64,000 nucleotides of DNA from Planctomycetota bacterium. Lineage in GTDB: Bacteria > Planctomycetota > UBA1135 > UBA2386. Within the stretch, counting starts at the first letter, position 1; every line of letters begins with the position of its first letter. The DNA is taken from the NCBI GenBank assembly GCA_016794425.1, contig JAEUHR010000023.1:248001-312000 (forward strand). Reading direction: 5' to 3'. The notes under the pieces are model-generated. The model had not been told where the DNA came from. It was given only the letters and a program-made list of their open reading frames with translations, and ran no database searches. Of this stretch, positions 33,958 through 43,176 are shown one piece after another. Both the position numbers and the translations under genes were made by a program.

Positions 33958-33978
33958 GCGCGGTGGCCTCCACCGCGC
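33958..33978 (-). promoter_or_regulatory. Hairpin in the leader of the secreted-protein gene
   Basis: A perfect 9-bp stem (GCGCGGTGG / CCACCGCGC) with a 3-base loop lies 34-54 bases before the ATG at 33924. It sits downstream of a TAGGGT hexamer, so it would be in the 5' untranslated leader. Its placement parallels the hairpin before the beta-helix gene. Confidence 0.35.
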
Positions 33979-34179
33979 GATTCGGCCTCGGATCGAGGAG
34001 CGCACCCTAGCTGTCTCGCGCGAACCGTCTACCCCCGGGAGCAGCCGGATCGCCGGGAACGTATGTGCGGTTCGATCCGGAAGTCCCGGCCGGCGGGCGA
34101 CCTGCCGCACTCCTGCTGGCGAAGCTCCGCGACCGGTGACGAGGTGCGCGTCCCGCCGCAACGGGACCCACACGAAGCT

Positions 34180-35331
34180 TCACCGCACCGTGCCGCCGAG
34201 CACCGGCGCCAGCTGCACCGGCAGATCGATCGCCGACCAGGCGCTGAACCAGAGCTGCAGATCCTGCAGGAACGGCAGCGGCGGGATCACGATGCCGTAG
34301 GCCGCCTGCCCCTGGCCATCGGCGACCATGCCCGCGAGGAAGATGGAGTTCGCCGCAAAGCCCCAATCGGGCTGCACCACGATCGGATAGCTCACCGGCG
34401 CCTGCAGGAAGAAGGTCGCGTGCACGAACACCGGCAGGCCCGGCCGCGTGCGGAAGTCGAGCGTGAACAGCTGGCCGATCTCGATCTGGTCGTTCGTCGA
34501 CACGCCGAGCACCAGACTGTCCTGCACCGCGCCGACGAACGAACCCGGTGCGCCCAGGTTGTCGAGCGCCGAGCCGCGCTCGAACGCGATCGGCGACGAC
34601 GACTGGTTCGAGACCGCGGCGCACGGCAGCGTGGACTGGTTCCACGCGGCGACGTCGGTGTCGACGAACCAGGCGCGCGCCGCGCCGGTCGCCTGCACTC
34701 CGTTCGCAGCGGCGGTCACGCCGTGGAATCCGTTCGTGCCGCCGCGCACGAAGCTGTTGCCGACGTGCAGCGACGAACTGCCGCCGGCCCTGATGCCGCA
34801 CGGATTCGGCAACCACGAGGCCGGCGCGCCGCGGAACTGGCACTGCACCGCGCTGACGCTGGCGGTGCCGAGCAGTTCGAGGGCGGCGCCGAAGCCGTCG
34901 ACCACGCAGTCCCGCAGCACCGCGTTGGCGTCCTGCACGGTCATGCCCAGCGTGACGTCGGTGCCGGTGAACGCGACCGCGCCGGCCGCCGCGGCACCAG
35001 TCGGCGGTCGCACGAGCACCTGCGTCCGCAGCTCCAGGCCCTCGATCGCCGCCGTCTGGCCGGCGGGCAACTCGACGATGCAGGCCGCGAGCGACGCCGG
35101 CCCGGCGACCACGACGCTGGCGCCGAACGGCTCGGCGCGCAGGGTCACGCCCTTGTCGAGCGTGAAGGCCGCGTAGGTCCCGGCGGTCACGTGGACGACG
35201 TCACCGGGCGCCGCGGCGGCCAGCGCCGCGACGATGTCGGGATGCATCAGGCCCGGACCGACGGTGCGCAGCGTCTGGGCCAACGCCGGTGTGGCACAGA
35301 GCAATACGGACAGACACATCGGGTGGGACAT
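34180..35331 (-). CDS. Secreted pectate-lyase-like beta-helix protein
   Basis: The 383-residue product begins with a signal peptide (MSHPMCLSVLLCATPALAQ). It continues with IVAALAAAAPGDVVHVTAGT and YAAFTLDKGVTLRAEPFGA, the usual entry of right-handed beta-helix proteins of the DUF1565/pectate-lyase superfamily. Repeating turns such as TVQDANAVLRDCVVDGFGAA and SVSAVQCQFRGAP follow. The last 110 residues (IEIGQLFTLDFRTRPGLPVF ... LPVQLAPVLGG) form the planctomycete-type C-terminal beta domain. No catalytic residues can be assigned. A strong Shine-Dalgarno, GAGGAGA, precedes the ATG at 35331, and a TAGCCT hexamer lies at 35360-35365. It is divergent from cysC. Confidence 0.75.
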   Translation of the reverse strand: MSHPMCLSVLLCATPALAQTLRTVGPGLMHPDIVAALAAAAPGDVVHVTAGTYAAFTLDKGVTLRAEPFGASVVVAGPASLAACIVELPAGQTAAIEGLELRTQVLVRPPTGAAAAGAVAFTGTDVTLGMTVQDANAVLRDCVVDGFGAALELLGTASVSAVQCQFRGAPASWLPNPCGIRAGGSSSLHVGNSFVRGGTNGFHGVTAAANGVQATGAARAWFVDTDVAAWNQSTLPCAAVSNQSSSPIAFERGSALDNLGAPGSFVGAVQDSLVLGVSTNDQIEIGQLFTLDFRTRPGLPVFVHATFFLQAPVSYPIVVQPDWGFAANSIFLAGMVADGQGQAAYGIVIPPLPFLQDLQLWFSAWSAIDLPVQLAPVLGGTVR

Positions 35332-35466
35332 GGTTCTCCTCGTGGCGACGAGGCCGCCGAGGCTAGCCGATGCCGGCCCGCGAGGCACGGTTCACGGCCG
35401 GGTGGCCACGCTGCCGATTGAATCTGCCCGCCGCGACCGCGACCCTACTCGCCCGCCACGTTCCGC

Positions 35467-36072
35467 ATGCCCACCGACCCCCGCAACCTGACGCGCCACG
35501 CCGGCGCCGTGACGCGCCAGGACCGCGAACGGCGGCTCGGCCAGCGCAGCGCCGTGGTCTGGTTCACGGGCCTGTCCGGCTCCGGCAAGTCGACGGTCGC
35601 GCACGCGCTCGAGGAACGGCTGGCCCGGGAGGGACGCCTGACCTACGTGCTCGACGGCGACAACGTGCGCCACGGGCTGTGCAAGGACCTCGGCTTCTCG
35701 GCCGCCGATCGCAGCGAGAACATCCGGCGGGTCGGCGAGGTCGCCGCGCTGATGGTCGACGCCGGCGTGCTGGTGCTGACGTCGTTCATCTCGCCGTACC
35801 GGCAGGACCGCGCCGCCGTGCGCGCGATCGTCGGCCGCGACTTCGTCGAGGTGTTCGTCGATGCGCCGCTCGCGGTCTGCGAGGCGCGCGACCCGAAGGG
35901 CCTCTACCAGAAGGCCCGCGCCGGCAAGATCGCCGAGTTCACCGGCGTGTCGGCGCCGTACGAACCACCCGAACACCCGGACCTCCACCTCCGCACCGGC
36001 GAGCAGTCGCTCGCCGACTGCGTCGGCGCGGTCCACGATCTGCTGGCCGCGCGCGGCCTGTTGCACGCATGA
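35467..36072 (+). CDS. cysC: Adenylylsulfate (APS) kinase
   Basis: The 201-residue enzyme phosphorylates APS to PAPS, the universal sulfate donor. Every key element is intact: P-loop GLSGSGKST, the catalytic and substrate loop [39 protein letters not shown] and the lid [16 protein letters not shown]. Length and order are as in the E. coli enzyme. It heads a tight operon: its TGA overlaps the cysD ATG (ATGA at 36069-36072). A TACTCG hexamer at 35446-35451 could be the -10. No PAPS reductase gene is visible, so PAPS is probably spent on sulfation and not on cysteine synthesis (inference). Confidence 0.96.
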   Translation: MPTDPRNLTRHAGAVTRQDRERRLGQRSAVVWFTGLSGSGKSTVAHALEERLAREGRLTYVLDGDNVRHGLCKDLGFSAADRSENIRRVGEVAALMVDAGVLVLTSFISPYRQDRAAVRAIVGRDFVEVFVDAPLAVCEARDPKGLYQKARAGKIAEFTGVSAPYEPPEHPDLHLRTGEQSLADCVGAVHDLLAARGLLHA

Positions 36073-36977
36073 CCAAGTACGCGCTGAGCCACCTGCAGCA
36101 GTTGGAGCAGGAGAGCATCCACATCATCCGCGAGGTCGCGGCCGAGTTCAGCAACCCGGTGATGCTGTACTCGATCGGCAAGGACTCCGGCGTGATGCTG
36201 CGGCTGGCGCAGAAGGCGTTCGCGCCGGCGAAGATCCCGTTCAAGGTGCTGCACGTCAACACGACGTGGAAGTTCCGCGAGATGATCGAGTTCCGCGACC
36301 GGCTGGTCCGCGAGATGGGCCTCGACTTCGTCGAGTGGATCAACCCCGAGGGCATCAAGCAGGGCATCGGCCCGTTCACGCACGGCACGCAGCGCCACAC
36401 GCACGTGATGAAGACCGAGGCGCTGAAGCAGGCGCTGGACGCCGGCGGCTACGACGCGGCGTTCGGCGGCGCGCGCCGCGACGAGGAGAAGAGCCGCGCC
36501 AAGGAGCGCGTGTTCAGCTTCCGCGACCGCTTCCACCAGTGGGACCCGAAGAACCAGCGGCCCGAGCTGTGGAACCTGTTCAACTGCCGCGTCGCCAAGG
36601 GCGAGTCGATCCGCGTGTTCCCGCTGTCGAACTGGACCGAGCTCGACGTCTGGCTCTACGTGCATCGCGAACAGCTGCCGATGGTGCCGCTCTACTTCGC
36701 GAAGGAACGGCCGGTCGTGCGCCGCAACGGCACCTGGATCATGGTCGACGACGACCGCATGCCGCTGGATCCCGGCGAGACGCCGCAGATGAAGAAGGTC
36801 CGCTTCCGCACGCTCGGCTGCTATCCGCTGACCGGCGCGATCGAGTCGGACGCCGACACGCTGCCGAAGATCATCGAGGAGATGCTGCGCAGCCGCGACA
36901 GCGAGCGGCAGGGCCGCGTGATCGACTTCGACGAGGGCGGCTCGATGGAGGAGAAGAAGCGCGAGGGGTACTTCTGA
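36069..36977 (+). CDS. cysD: Sulfate adenylyltransferase subunit 2
   Basis: This 302-residue protein is the ATP-pyrophosphatase-type catalytic subunit that makes APS from sulfate and ATP, driven by the GTPase CysN. The PP-motif region is [20 protein letters not shown]. Other hallmarks are [35 protein letters not shown] and [20 protein letters not shown]. It ends with the conserved [12 protein letters not shown]. It overlaps cysC by four bases and its last base is the first base of the cysNC start codon (TGATG at 36975-36979). Stoichiometric coupled synthesis of the heterodimer is therefore likely. Confidence 0.97.
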   Translation: MTKYALSHLQQLEQESIHIIREVAAEFSNPVMLYSIGKDSGVMLRLAQKAFAPAKIPFKVLHVNTTWKFREMIEFRDRLVREMGLDFVEWINPEGIKQGIGPFTHGTQRHTHVMKTEALKQALDAGGYDAAFGGARRDEEKSRAKERVFSFRDRFHQWDPKNQRPELWNLFNCRVAKGESIRVFPLSNWTELDVWLYVHREQLPMVPLYFAKERPVVRRNGTWIMVDDDRMPLDPGETPQMKKVRFRTLGCYPLTGAIESDADTLPKIIEEMLRSRDSERQGRVIDFDEGGSMEEKKREGYF

Positions 36978-38920
36978 TGTCCTACGGCCGACAGATCGAC
37001 GAACAGGGCATCGACACGTGGCTGCAGCGCTACGGCCGCCGCGAGATGCTGCGCCTGCTGACCTGCGGCAGCGTCGACGACGGCAAGTCGACGCTGATCG
37101 GGCGCCTGCTCTACGACTCGCAGATGGTGTTCGACGACGTGCTGGCGGCGACCAAGAAGGCGTCGGACCGGTTCGGCACCACCGGCGACGACCTCGACCT
37201 GGCGCTGCTGGTCGACGGCCTGCAGGCCGAACGCGAGCAGGGCATCACGATCGACGTCGCCTACCGCTACTTCTCGACCGAGCGCCGCAAGTTCGTGATC
37301 GCCGACACGCCGGGGCACGTGCAGTACACGCGCAACATGGCGACCGGCGCGTCGAACTGCGACCTGGCCGTGATCCTGATCGACGCGCGCCACGGCGTGC
37401 TCGAGCAGACGCACCGGCACTCGTTCCTGTGCGCGCTGCTGGGCATCCAGCACTTCGTGATCGCGATCAACAAGATGGACCTGGTCGGCTGGAGCCAGGC
37501 GCGCTTCGACGAGATCCGGCAGGCGTACGGCGAGTTCGCCGCGCGGCTGCAGGTGCGCGACATCCACTTCATCCCGATGTCGGCGCTGAAGGGCGAGAAC
37601 GTCGTGCGCCGCGGCGAGAACATGCCGTGGTTCCAGGGCTCGCCGCTGCTGGACCACCTCGAGACCGTGCACGTGGCCAGCGACCGCAACCTGGTCGACC
37701 TGCGCTTCCCGGTGCAGCTGGTGCAGCGGCCGCACCTCGACTTCCGCGGCTACGCCGGCACGCTGGCGTCCGGCGTGGTCCGCAAGGGCGACCGCGTCGC
37801 GGTCGTGCCGTCCGGCAAGCAGAGCACGGTCGCGTCGATCGTCACGTTCGACGGCGAGGTCGACGAGGCGTTCGCCGGCATGGCGGTGACGCTGACGCTG
37901 GCCGACGAGATCGACATCAGCCGCGGCGACATGCTGGTCGCACCGAACAACGCGCCGCCGCTCGCCAACACCGTCGAGGCGATGGTGGTCTGGTTCGCCG
38001 AAGCGCCGCTGCGCCAGGGCGCGAGGTTCCTGCTGAAGCACACGACGGCGCAGACCGCGACGACGGTGACCGACATCCGCTACCGCATCAACGTCGGATC
38101 GCTGCACCGCGAGTCCGCCGAGCAGCTGCAGATGAACGAGATCGGGCGCATCCGGCTCGACTGTGCGCGCCCGCTGGCCGCCGACGCCTACGCGAAGAAC
38201 CGGCAGACCGGCGCGTTCATCCTGATCGACCGGCTCATCAACGCCACCGTCGGCGCCGGCATGATCGTCGAACGCAAGAGCGCGACCGACACCGCGCAGC
38301 GACGACAGTCGAGCGCCGACGCGCGCACCAACGTGCGGCTCGCGTCGCGGCGCCAGGTGACGCCCGAGCAGCGCAAGACTCGGCTCGGCCAGGAGCCGTT
38401 CGTGCTGTGGATCACCGGCCTGCCGCGCGCCGGCAAGTCGACGCTCGCCTACGGGCTCGAGAAGCTGCTGTTCGACCGGCAGATGCACGCGCACGTGCTC
38501 GACGGCGAACTGCTGCGCATGGGACTCAGCAGCGACCTCGGCTTCCGCGGCGCCGACCGCACCGAGAACCTGCGCCGCGCCGCCGAACTGGCGCGGCTCA
38601 ACCTCGACTTCGGCCTGATCACGATCGTCGCGCTGGTGTCGCCGCTGCACTCCGACCGCGAGGAGGCGCGCCGGATCATCGGCGCCGACCGGTTCGTGCA
38701 GGTGCTCTGCGACGCGCCGCTGGCCGCCTGCGAGGCGCGCGACGAGGACGGCCTCTACGCCCGCGCCCGCGCCGGCGAGATCGAGGGCGTCACCGGCATC
38801 GACGCCCCGTACGAACGGCCGCAGCGCGCCGACCTCGAACTCGACACGGTCCACACCAGCGCCGCCGACAACCTCGCCAAGGTCACCGCATTGCTGCAGC
38901 AACGCGGCCTGTTGCGCTGA
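36977..38920 (+). CDS. cysNC: CysN-CysC fusion: sulfate adenylyltransferase GTPase with diverged APS kinase domain
   Basis: The 647-residue protein joins the GTPase subunit of sulfate adenylyltransferase to an APS kinase domain. The GTPase motifs are complete: [27 protein letters not shown] and INKMDLVGW. The kinase domain starts near residue 470. Its P-loop reads GLPRAGKST and its substrate loop DGELLRMGL where active enzymes have DGDNVRHGL. The FISP motif is LVSP. The lid [16 protein letters not shown] and the DRTENLRR arginine segment are kept. The kinase half may therefore be weak or purely structural, with the intact stand-alone cysC supplying activity; this is inference. NodQ and Pseudomonas CysNC show the same domain order. 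Confidence 0.94.
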   Translation: MSYGRQIDEQGIDTWLQRYGRREMLRLLTCGSVDDGKSTLIGRLLYDSQMVFDDVLAATKKASDRFGTTGDDLDLALLVDGLQAEREQGITIDVAYRYFSTERRKFVIADTPGHVQYTRNMATGASNCDLAVILIDARHGVLEQTHRHSFLCALLGIQHFVIAINKMDLVGWSQARFDEIRQAYGEFAARLQVRDIHFIPMSALKGENVVRRGENMPWFQGSPLLDHLETVHVASDRNLVDLRFPVQLVQRPHLDFRGYAGTLASGVVRKGDRVAVVPSGKQSTVASIVTFDGEVDEAFAGMAVTLTLADEIDISRGDMLVAPNNAPPLANTVEAMVVWFAEAPLRQGARFLLKHTTAQTATTVTDIRYRINVGSLHRESAEQLQMNEIGRIRLDCARPLAADAYAKNRQTGAFILIDRLINATVGAGMIVERKSATDTAQRRQSSADARTNVRLASRRQVTPEQRKTRLGQEPFVLWITGLPRAGKSTLAYGLEKLLFDRQMHAHVLDGELLRMGLSSDLGFRGADRTENLRRAAELARLNLDFGLITIVALVSPLHSDREEARRIIGADRFVQVLCDAPLAACEARDEDGLYARARAGEIEGVTGIDAPYERPQRADLELDTVHTSAADNLAKVTALLQQRGLLR

Positions 38921-38952
38921 CCGCCCCCGCCCCGCCGAGCCCCGCCGCCACC

Positions 38953-40173
38953 ATGGACGCCGTCATCGAAGCCGAGAACCTCAGCAAGACCTACCGGCTC
39001 TACGGCAACCCCTACCACCGGCTGCTCGAGAAGATGCCGTGGAACAAGCGGCCGCTGCACACGACGGTGCACGCGCTGCAGGGCGTGTCGTTCGACGTCA
39101 AGCGCGGCGAGTGCATGGGCCTGATCGGCACCAACGGCGCCGGCAAGTCGACGCTGCTGAAGGTGCTGAGCGGCACGACGTTCCCGACCTCGGGCCGCTA
39201 CTCGGTGCACGGCCGCGTCACCAGCCTGCTGGAGCTCGGCGCCGGCTTCCACATGAGCTTCACCGGCCGCGAGAACATCTTCATGAACGCGGCGATGATG
39301 GGCTTCTCGCGCAAGGAGGCGCAGCGGAAGTTCCAGGAGATCGTCGACTTCAGCGAACTCGGCGACTTCATCAACGCGCCGGTGCGCACCTACTCGTCCG
39401 GCATGGCGGCGCGGCTCGGCTTCAGCGTCGCGGTCGCGACCGAACCCGACCTGCTGATCATCGACGAGATCCTGGCGGTCGGCGACATGAACTTCCGCCG
39501 CAAGTGCGTCGACAAGATCTGGGCCTACAAGAAGCAGGGCAAGTCGATGTTCTTCTGCTCGCACTCGCTCTACGACGTGCGGCAGATCTGCGAACGCACG
39601 ATCTGGATGCGGCACGGCCGCATGGAGATGCTGGCCGACTCGGTGACGGTCACCAACGAGTACGCGACCTACGAGAACAAGGTCGCCGAGGGCGGCGATC
39701 CGATGCCGTTCCAGGACACGCCGCAGGCGCCCGGCAAGGCGCCGGACATGCCGCACATCGTCGAGGCCGTTCTGCTCGACGCCATCACCGGCAAGCCGCG
39801 CAACACGTTCGCGCCGGGTGACCACGTCGCGGTGCGCGTGCACGTGCGCAACAGCAGCCGGCGCGAGAAGCTGTCGCTGGCGGTCGGCGCGATGCGCAAG
39901 GACGGCACGCTGTGCTTCGCGCACGCGACGCACTTCAACGACATCACGTTCGACTTCGCCGAAGGGCACGTGACGCTGGTGCTCGACAAGCTGTGCCTCC
40001 TGTCCGGCGAGTTCACGGTGCCGATCTGGCTGTTCGACGAGGTCGGCACGCACCGCTTCCAGGAGCGGCCGGCGAAGGAGAACCTCGTGGTGCAGAACCG
40101 CACCAAGGACCTCGGCCTGTTCCTGCAGGAACACCGCTGGCTCGTCGAGCCGCTGCCGGGCAAGGCGAAGTAG
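38953..40173 (+). CDS. ABC transporter ATPase for polysaccharide export (Wzt-like, with glycan-binding C-domain)
   Basis: This 406-residue protein has a complete ATPase: Walker A GTNGAGKSTLLKVLSG, signature YSSGMAARLGFSVAVAT, Walker B DLLIIDEILAVGD and the H-loop SHSLYDV. The TSLLELGAGFHMSFTGRENI segment is characteristic of the KpsT/Wzt/TagH group. A C-terminal beta-sandwich (about 265-400) resembles the Wzt carbohydrate-binding domain, which in O-antigen systems recognises a terminal modification on the finished chain. Here the chain might carry sulfate, but that is inference. The ATG at 38953 lies 32 bases after cysNC, in the same transcription unit. The permease gene converges from the other side. 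Confidence 0.92.
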   Translation: MDAVIEAENLSKTYRLYGNPYHRLLEKMPWNKRPLHTTVHALQGVSFDVKRGECMGLIGTNGAGKSTLLKVLSGTTFPTSGRYSVHGRVTSLLELGAGFHMSFTGRENIFMNAAMMGFSRKEAQRKFQEIVDFSELGDFINAPVRTYSSGMAARLGFSVAVATEPDLLIIDEILAVGDMNFRRKCVDKIWAYKKQGKSMFFCSHSLYDVRQICERTIWMRHGRMEMLADSVTVTNEYATYENKVAEGGDPMPFQDTPQAPGKAPDMPHIVEAVLLDAITGKPRNTFAPGDHVAVRVHVRNSSRREKLSLAVGAMRKDGTLCFAHATHFNDITFDFAEGHVTLVLDKLCLLSGEFTVPIWLFDEVGTHRFQERPAKENLVVQNRTKDLGLFLQEHRWLVEPLPGKAK

Positions 40174-40225
40174 GCGCCAGGCTCGTCAGGTCGGTTGGCT
40201 CGGGCGACCTCCAAGCCGCATCCGT

Positions 40226-40252
40226 CGTGCCCCATCCGGCCGGAGAGGCACG
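40226..40252. terminator. Weak hairpin between converging transporter genes
   Basis: A 6-bp inverted repeat (CGTGCC / GGCACG) encloses a 15-base loop that itself contains the palindrome TCCGGCCGGA. It is the only stem-loop in the 101-base gap between the two converging genes, and a functional role is uncertain. Confidence 0.3.
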
Positions 40253-40274
40253 GTCGACTCAGCCCCGCCGCCGC

Positions 40275-41189
40275 TCAGATCAGGTCGGCGAACTTGTGCT
40301 TGCGGCTCATGAAGACGCCGTAGCCGACCACCAGGAAGCCGATCGCCCACGCCGTCGAGCAACCGAGGGCAGTCCACAGATCCCCGATCGGCTGGCCCCA
40401 GGTGCCGAGGTCGTGCGAGGCGCCGGTGACACCGAGCGCGGCACGGTGCGCCTGCAGCAGCGGATACGCCGGGTTGGCGTCGAACAGCACGACCGTGACC
40501 CACGCCGGGAACCGACCCGCCATCATCGCCGGCTCCCAGAACACCGGCGTCAGGAACATCCAGGCCATCGTCGCGATGCGCCACAACTGCGACACGTCGC
40601 GGATGAACACGTTGAGGCTCGACAGCAGCAAGCCGAGGCCGAGCATCATCACGAACTGCACCAGCAGCACGAGCGGCAACGCGAGCATCGACCAGCCCGG
40701 CTGCAGCACGCCGGCGACCAGACCGGCGATCACCAGCACGACGGCGCCGACCAGGTAGATCACCAGCGACACCGCCGACACGTGCACCAGCAGCACTTCG
40801 CTCGGGAAGGCGACCTTCTTCACCAGGTTGCCGTTGTCGACCACGATCGTGCAGCTCTGCGAGGTCGACTCGACCAGCGCGTGGAACACGATCACGCCGG
40901 AGAACAGGAACACCGCGAAGTGCGCGTCCGGCAACTGGCCCGTCTTCGTGTTGCCGAACAGCAGGCCGAACACGAAGAAGTAGACGACGAACTGGAACAG
41001 CGGCTGGCCGAGCAGCCAGTAGACGCCGAGGAACGAGCCGTGGAAGCGGCCCATCAGGTCGCGGCGCAGGAAGTTCTGCACCATGAACCGGTTCCGCCAG
41101 ATCTGCGCCGGATAGTCGACGATCGGCCGCAGGTGGCGCAGGAAGCCGCGCGGCGCAGTGGCGGCGTCGTAGTGGCGGACGAGGGTCAT
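40275..41189 (-). CDS. ABC-2 type polysaccharide export permease (Wzm-like)
   Basis: The 304-residue protein has six hydrophobic segments. The family sequence features are FLRRDLMGRFHGSFLGVYWL near the N-terminus, YFFVFGLLFGNTKTGQ, and SSLNVFIRDVSQLWRIATM before the last helices. Such permeases pair with KpsT/Wzt-type ATPases to export undecaprenyl-linked polysaccharide across the inner membrane. The likely partner ATPase is encoded at 38953-40173, but on the opposite strand and converging, unlike the usual tandem arrangement. The ATG at 41189 gives the expected MTLVRHYD start. A TAGCCT hexamer lies at 41225-41230 (minus strand). Confidence 0.9.
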   Translation of the reverse strand: MTLVRHYDAATAPRGFLRHLRPIVDYPAQIWRNRFMVQNFLRRDLMGRFHGSFLGVYWLLGQPLFQFVVYFFVFGLLFGNTKTGQLPDAHFAVFLFSGVIVFHALVESTSQSCTIVVDNGNLVKKVAFPSEVLLVHVSAVSLVIYLVGAVVLVIAGLVAGVLQPGWSMLALPLVLLVQFVMMLGLGLLLSSLNVFIRDVSQLWRIATMAWMFLTPVFWEPAMMAGRFPAWVTVVLFDANPAYPLLQAHRAALGVTGASHDLGTWGQPIGDLWTALGCSTAWAIGFLVVGYGVFMSRKHKFADLI

Positions 41190-41438
41190 CGGCGGGCGAG
41201 CGGCGGCGGAAGCTGCGGCGCGGCAGGCTACCGCCGGCACGGGCGAGCGGCCAGCACGCGGTCGAGCCACCGGGACGAGCACCTGCATCGGCCATCGCAT
41301 GGGCCCGACCGGAGTCTGGCAGGCGGTGCCGGCGTCCGGCTAGACTGCGCGGTCCATCCAACGCCATCGCTGGTGTCGGCTCGTGGCTGCGCTCGGCATC
41401 GAGCGCCACGGCGGGTCGGGACCGACCACAGTCCGCCC

Positions 41439-42284
41439 GTGCCGCTCGTTCCTCTCGTCGTCGTCGTCGCCCCGCAGCCGGGTTCGCTGCGCCCGTTGTT
41501 CGCCATGCTGCGGGCGATGCCCGAAATGGCGACCGAGTGGTGTCCGGTCGGCGAACGCCGCGTGCTCGCCTACCTGGTGCGCCATGCCGCGGTGCTCGGT
41601 CGCGCACTCGACCCGACCCCGGAGTGGGACACCGAAGCGCTGTTCCGGCCGCCGGAGGCGGATCTGGTCGACTCGCGGCGCATGGCCGGCTTCCCGGAGC
41701 CGGGCGACCCGGCGATGGACGGCCTGGCCGAACAGCCGTTCTGGCGCACGATGCTGGCCGCCAACTGGAGCGGCTACTGCGAACGGCTGCCGCGCACCGC
41801 GGCCCAGCGCTTCTACGCCGAACCCGGCAGCCAGTGGCTCGCCGAGGCGATGGTGCTCGCGAAGCTGCCCTACCGCCAGCTGCTGCTGGTGCGCGATCCG
41901 CGCAGCGAACTCGCCGAACGCTGGCTGGCCGTCGGCCGCACCGGCGTGCTGCCGAGCGGCCTGACGCACGTCGACACGCCGCTGTCGTACGCCGAACGCG
42001 CGGCGCGGCACGCCGTGCGCGACCGGCTGCGCACGCTGGCTGCGGTCCGCGACAGCGCCGAGCAGATCTGCCTGCGCTACGAAGACCTGGTCGAGCGTCC
42101 CGCGGCCGCGTGGGCGCGGCTGCGCACGTGGCTGCAGCTGCCGGCGATGCCGCTGCCGGCGATCCCGGCGACCGGCCACGAGTGGCCGACCGCACGCTGG
42201 CGCGACTGCCTGCAGACCGACGTCGACGAGCACTACCGCAGCTTCATGGGCAAGGAACTGGAGGCGCTGGGTTATGCCGTCTGA
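41439..42284 (+). CDS. Sulfotransferase-like protein with altered PAPS loop
   Basis: The 281-residue protein is overlapped by a clear sulfotransferase gene and has the same overall plan. An N-terminal beta-strand (VVVVAPQPGSLRPLF) takes the place of the 5'-phosphosulfate loop. LLLVRDPRSELAERWLAVGR matches the 3'-phosphate-binding RDPR region, and ICLRYEDLVERPAAAWARL matches the RYEDL motif. The loop lacks the usual RSGS/T residues, with QPGS instead, so activity is uncertain. It could be a subunit or a diverged enzyme. The GTG start at 41439 is chosen because it keeps this strand; the next ATG at 41506 would remove it. A TAGACT hexamer lies at 41341-41346. The 249-base region before it holds nothing else recognised. 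Confidence 0.65.
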   Translation: MPLVPLVVVVAPQPGSLRPLFAMLRAMPEMATEWCPVGERRVLAYLVRHAAVLGRALDPTPEWDTEALFRPPEADLVDSRRMAGFPEPGDPAMDGLAEQPFWRTMLAANWSGYCERLPRTAAQRFYAEPGSQWLAEAMVLAKLPYRQLLLVRDPRSELAERWLAVGRTGVLPSGLTHVDTPLSYAERAARHAVRDRLRTLAAVRDSAEQICLRYEDLVERPAAAWARLRTWLQLPAMPLPAIPATGHEWPTARWRDCLQTDVDEHYRSFMGKELEALGYAV

Positions 42285-43176
42285 ACCGCGCCCGCTGAAG
42301 CCGCTGCTGGTGCTGTTCCCGGCGCGCAGCGGTTCGACGCTGCTGATGCAGCTGCTCGGCACTTCGCCGCAGGTCGCGTTCGATCGGGTCAGCCCGTTCG
42401 AGACGCGCTACCTCGCGTTCTACCTGCGCTGGGCGTGGCAGCTGGCCGAGGCCGGCCAACGCCGCACCCACTGGACCGCGGACCAGATCGCCGCCGAACG
42501 GCCGTGGGCGGGCAACTGGATCGAGCCGCCGCCGTTCCCGATGCCGGACGGCTTCGCGGTCGACGGCGAGAGCCCGCTGTGGCACCACGCGTTCCACACC
42601 GCCTGGCGCGAGTTCAGCGCGCGCGCGCGGCGCCGCGAAGCGTGCGCGCCGGGCCTGCATCCGGACGTCGTCTGGTACGCCGAGAAGTCGCGCACGCCGT
42701 TCCGTGCCTCGCTGCAGCAGCTCGGCGTCGAGCACGAGGTGATCTACCTGCTGCGTGACCCGCGCGACATCCTGCAGTCGATCTGGGCGTTCAACGAGAA
42801 GCGCGGCTCGATCGGCTTCTCGGTGCAGGAGTCGGAGACGCAGCACGAGTTCGCGGTGCGCTTCCTCGACGAACGGCGCCGCCGACTGCGCGTGCTGCTG
42901 GAGATGGCGCCGAAGGACCCGCACGCGGTCGTCGTGCGCTACGAGGACATGATCCAGGATCTGCCGGCCGTCGCGGCGCGGCTGTCCGCGCGCTACGGCG
43001 TCACGTTCGACGCAGCGCAGGTGCAGGCACAGCAGAAGGACTTCGCCGACCACATGTCGTCGAAGGGCCCGCGCGCGTCGATCGGCCGCTGGCGGCGCGA
43101 GATGGACCCGTCGATCCGCGACCTGTTCGCGCGCGAGGTCGGTCGCGAGCTCGCAGCGCTCGGCTACGAGGTCTAG
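42274..43176 (+). CDS. PAPS-dependent sulfotransferase
   Basis: The 300-residue protein transfers sulfate from PAPS to an acceptor, probably a sugar hydroxyl given the neighbours. The 5'-phosphosulfate loop is intact: LLVLFPARSGSTLLMQLLGT. The 3'-phosphate-binding strand is YLLRDPRDILQSIWAF, and AVVVRYEDMIQDLPAVAARL follows. A C-terminal SSKGPRASIGRWRREMDPS matches the family segment that contacts PAPS. The start overlaps the previous gene by 11 bases (42274-42284), so the two are probably cotranslated. No signal peptide or helix is visible, so it acts in the cytoplasm, before export. Confidence 0.87.
   Translation: MPSEPRPLKPLLVLFPARSGSTLLMQLLGTSPQVAFDRVSPFETRYLAFYLRWAWQLAEAGQRRTHWTADQIAAERPWAGNWIEPPPFPMPDGFAVDGESPLWHHAFHTAWREFSARARRREACAPGLHPDVVWYAEKSRTPFRASLQQLGVEHEVIYLLRDPRDILQSIWAFNEKRGSIGFSVQESETQHEFAVRFLDERRRRLRVLLEMAPKDPHAVVVRYEDMIQDLPAVAARLSARYGVTFDAAQVQAQQKDFADHMSSKGPRASIGRWRREMDPSIRDLFAREVGRELAALGYEV

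Noticed and set aside
34060..34095. GGTTCGATCC resembling a tRNA T-loop
   Set aside because: The flanking bases do not form the five-pair T-stem, and no acceptor, D or anticodon stems can be drawn around it.
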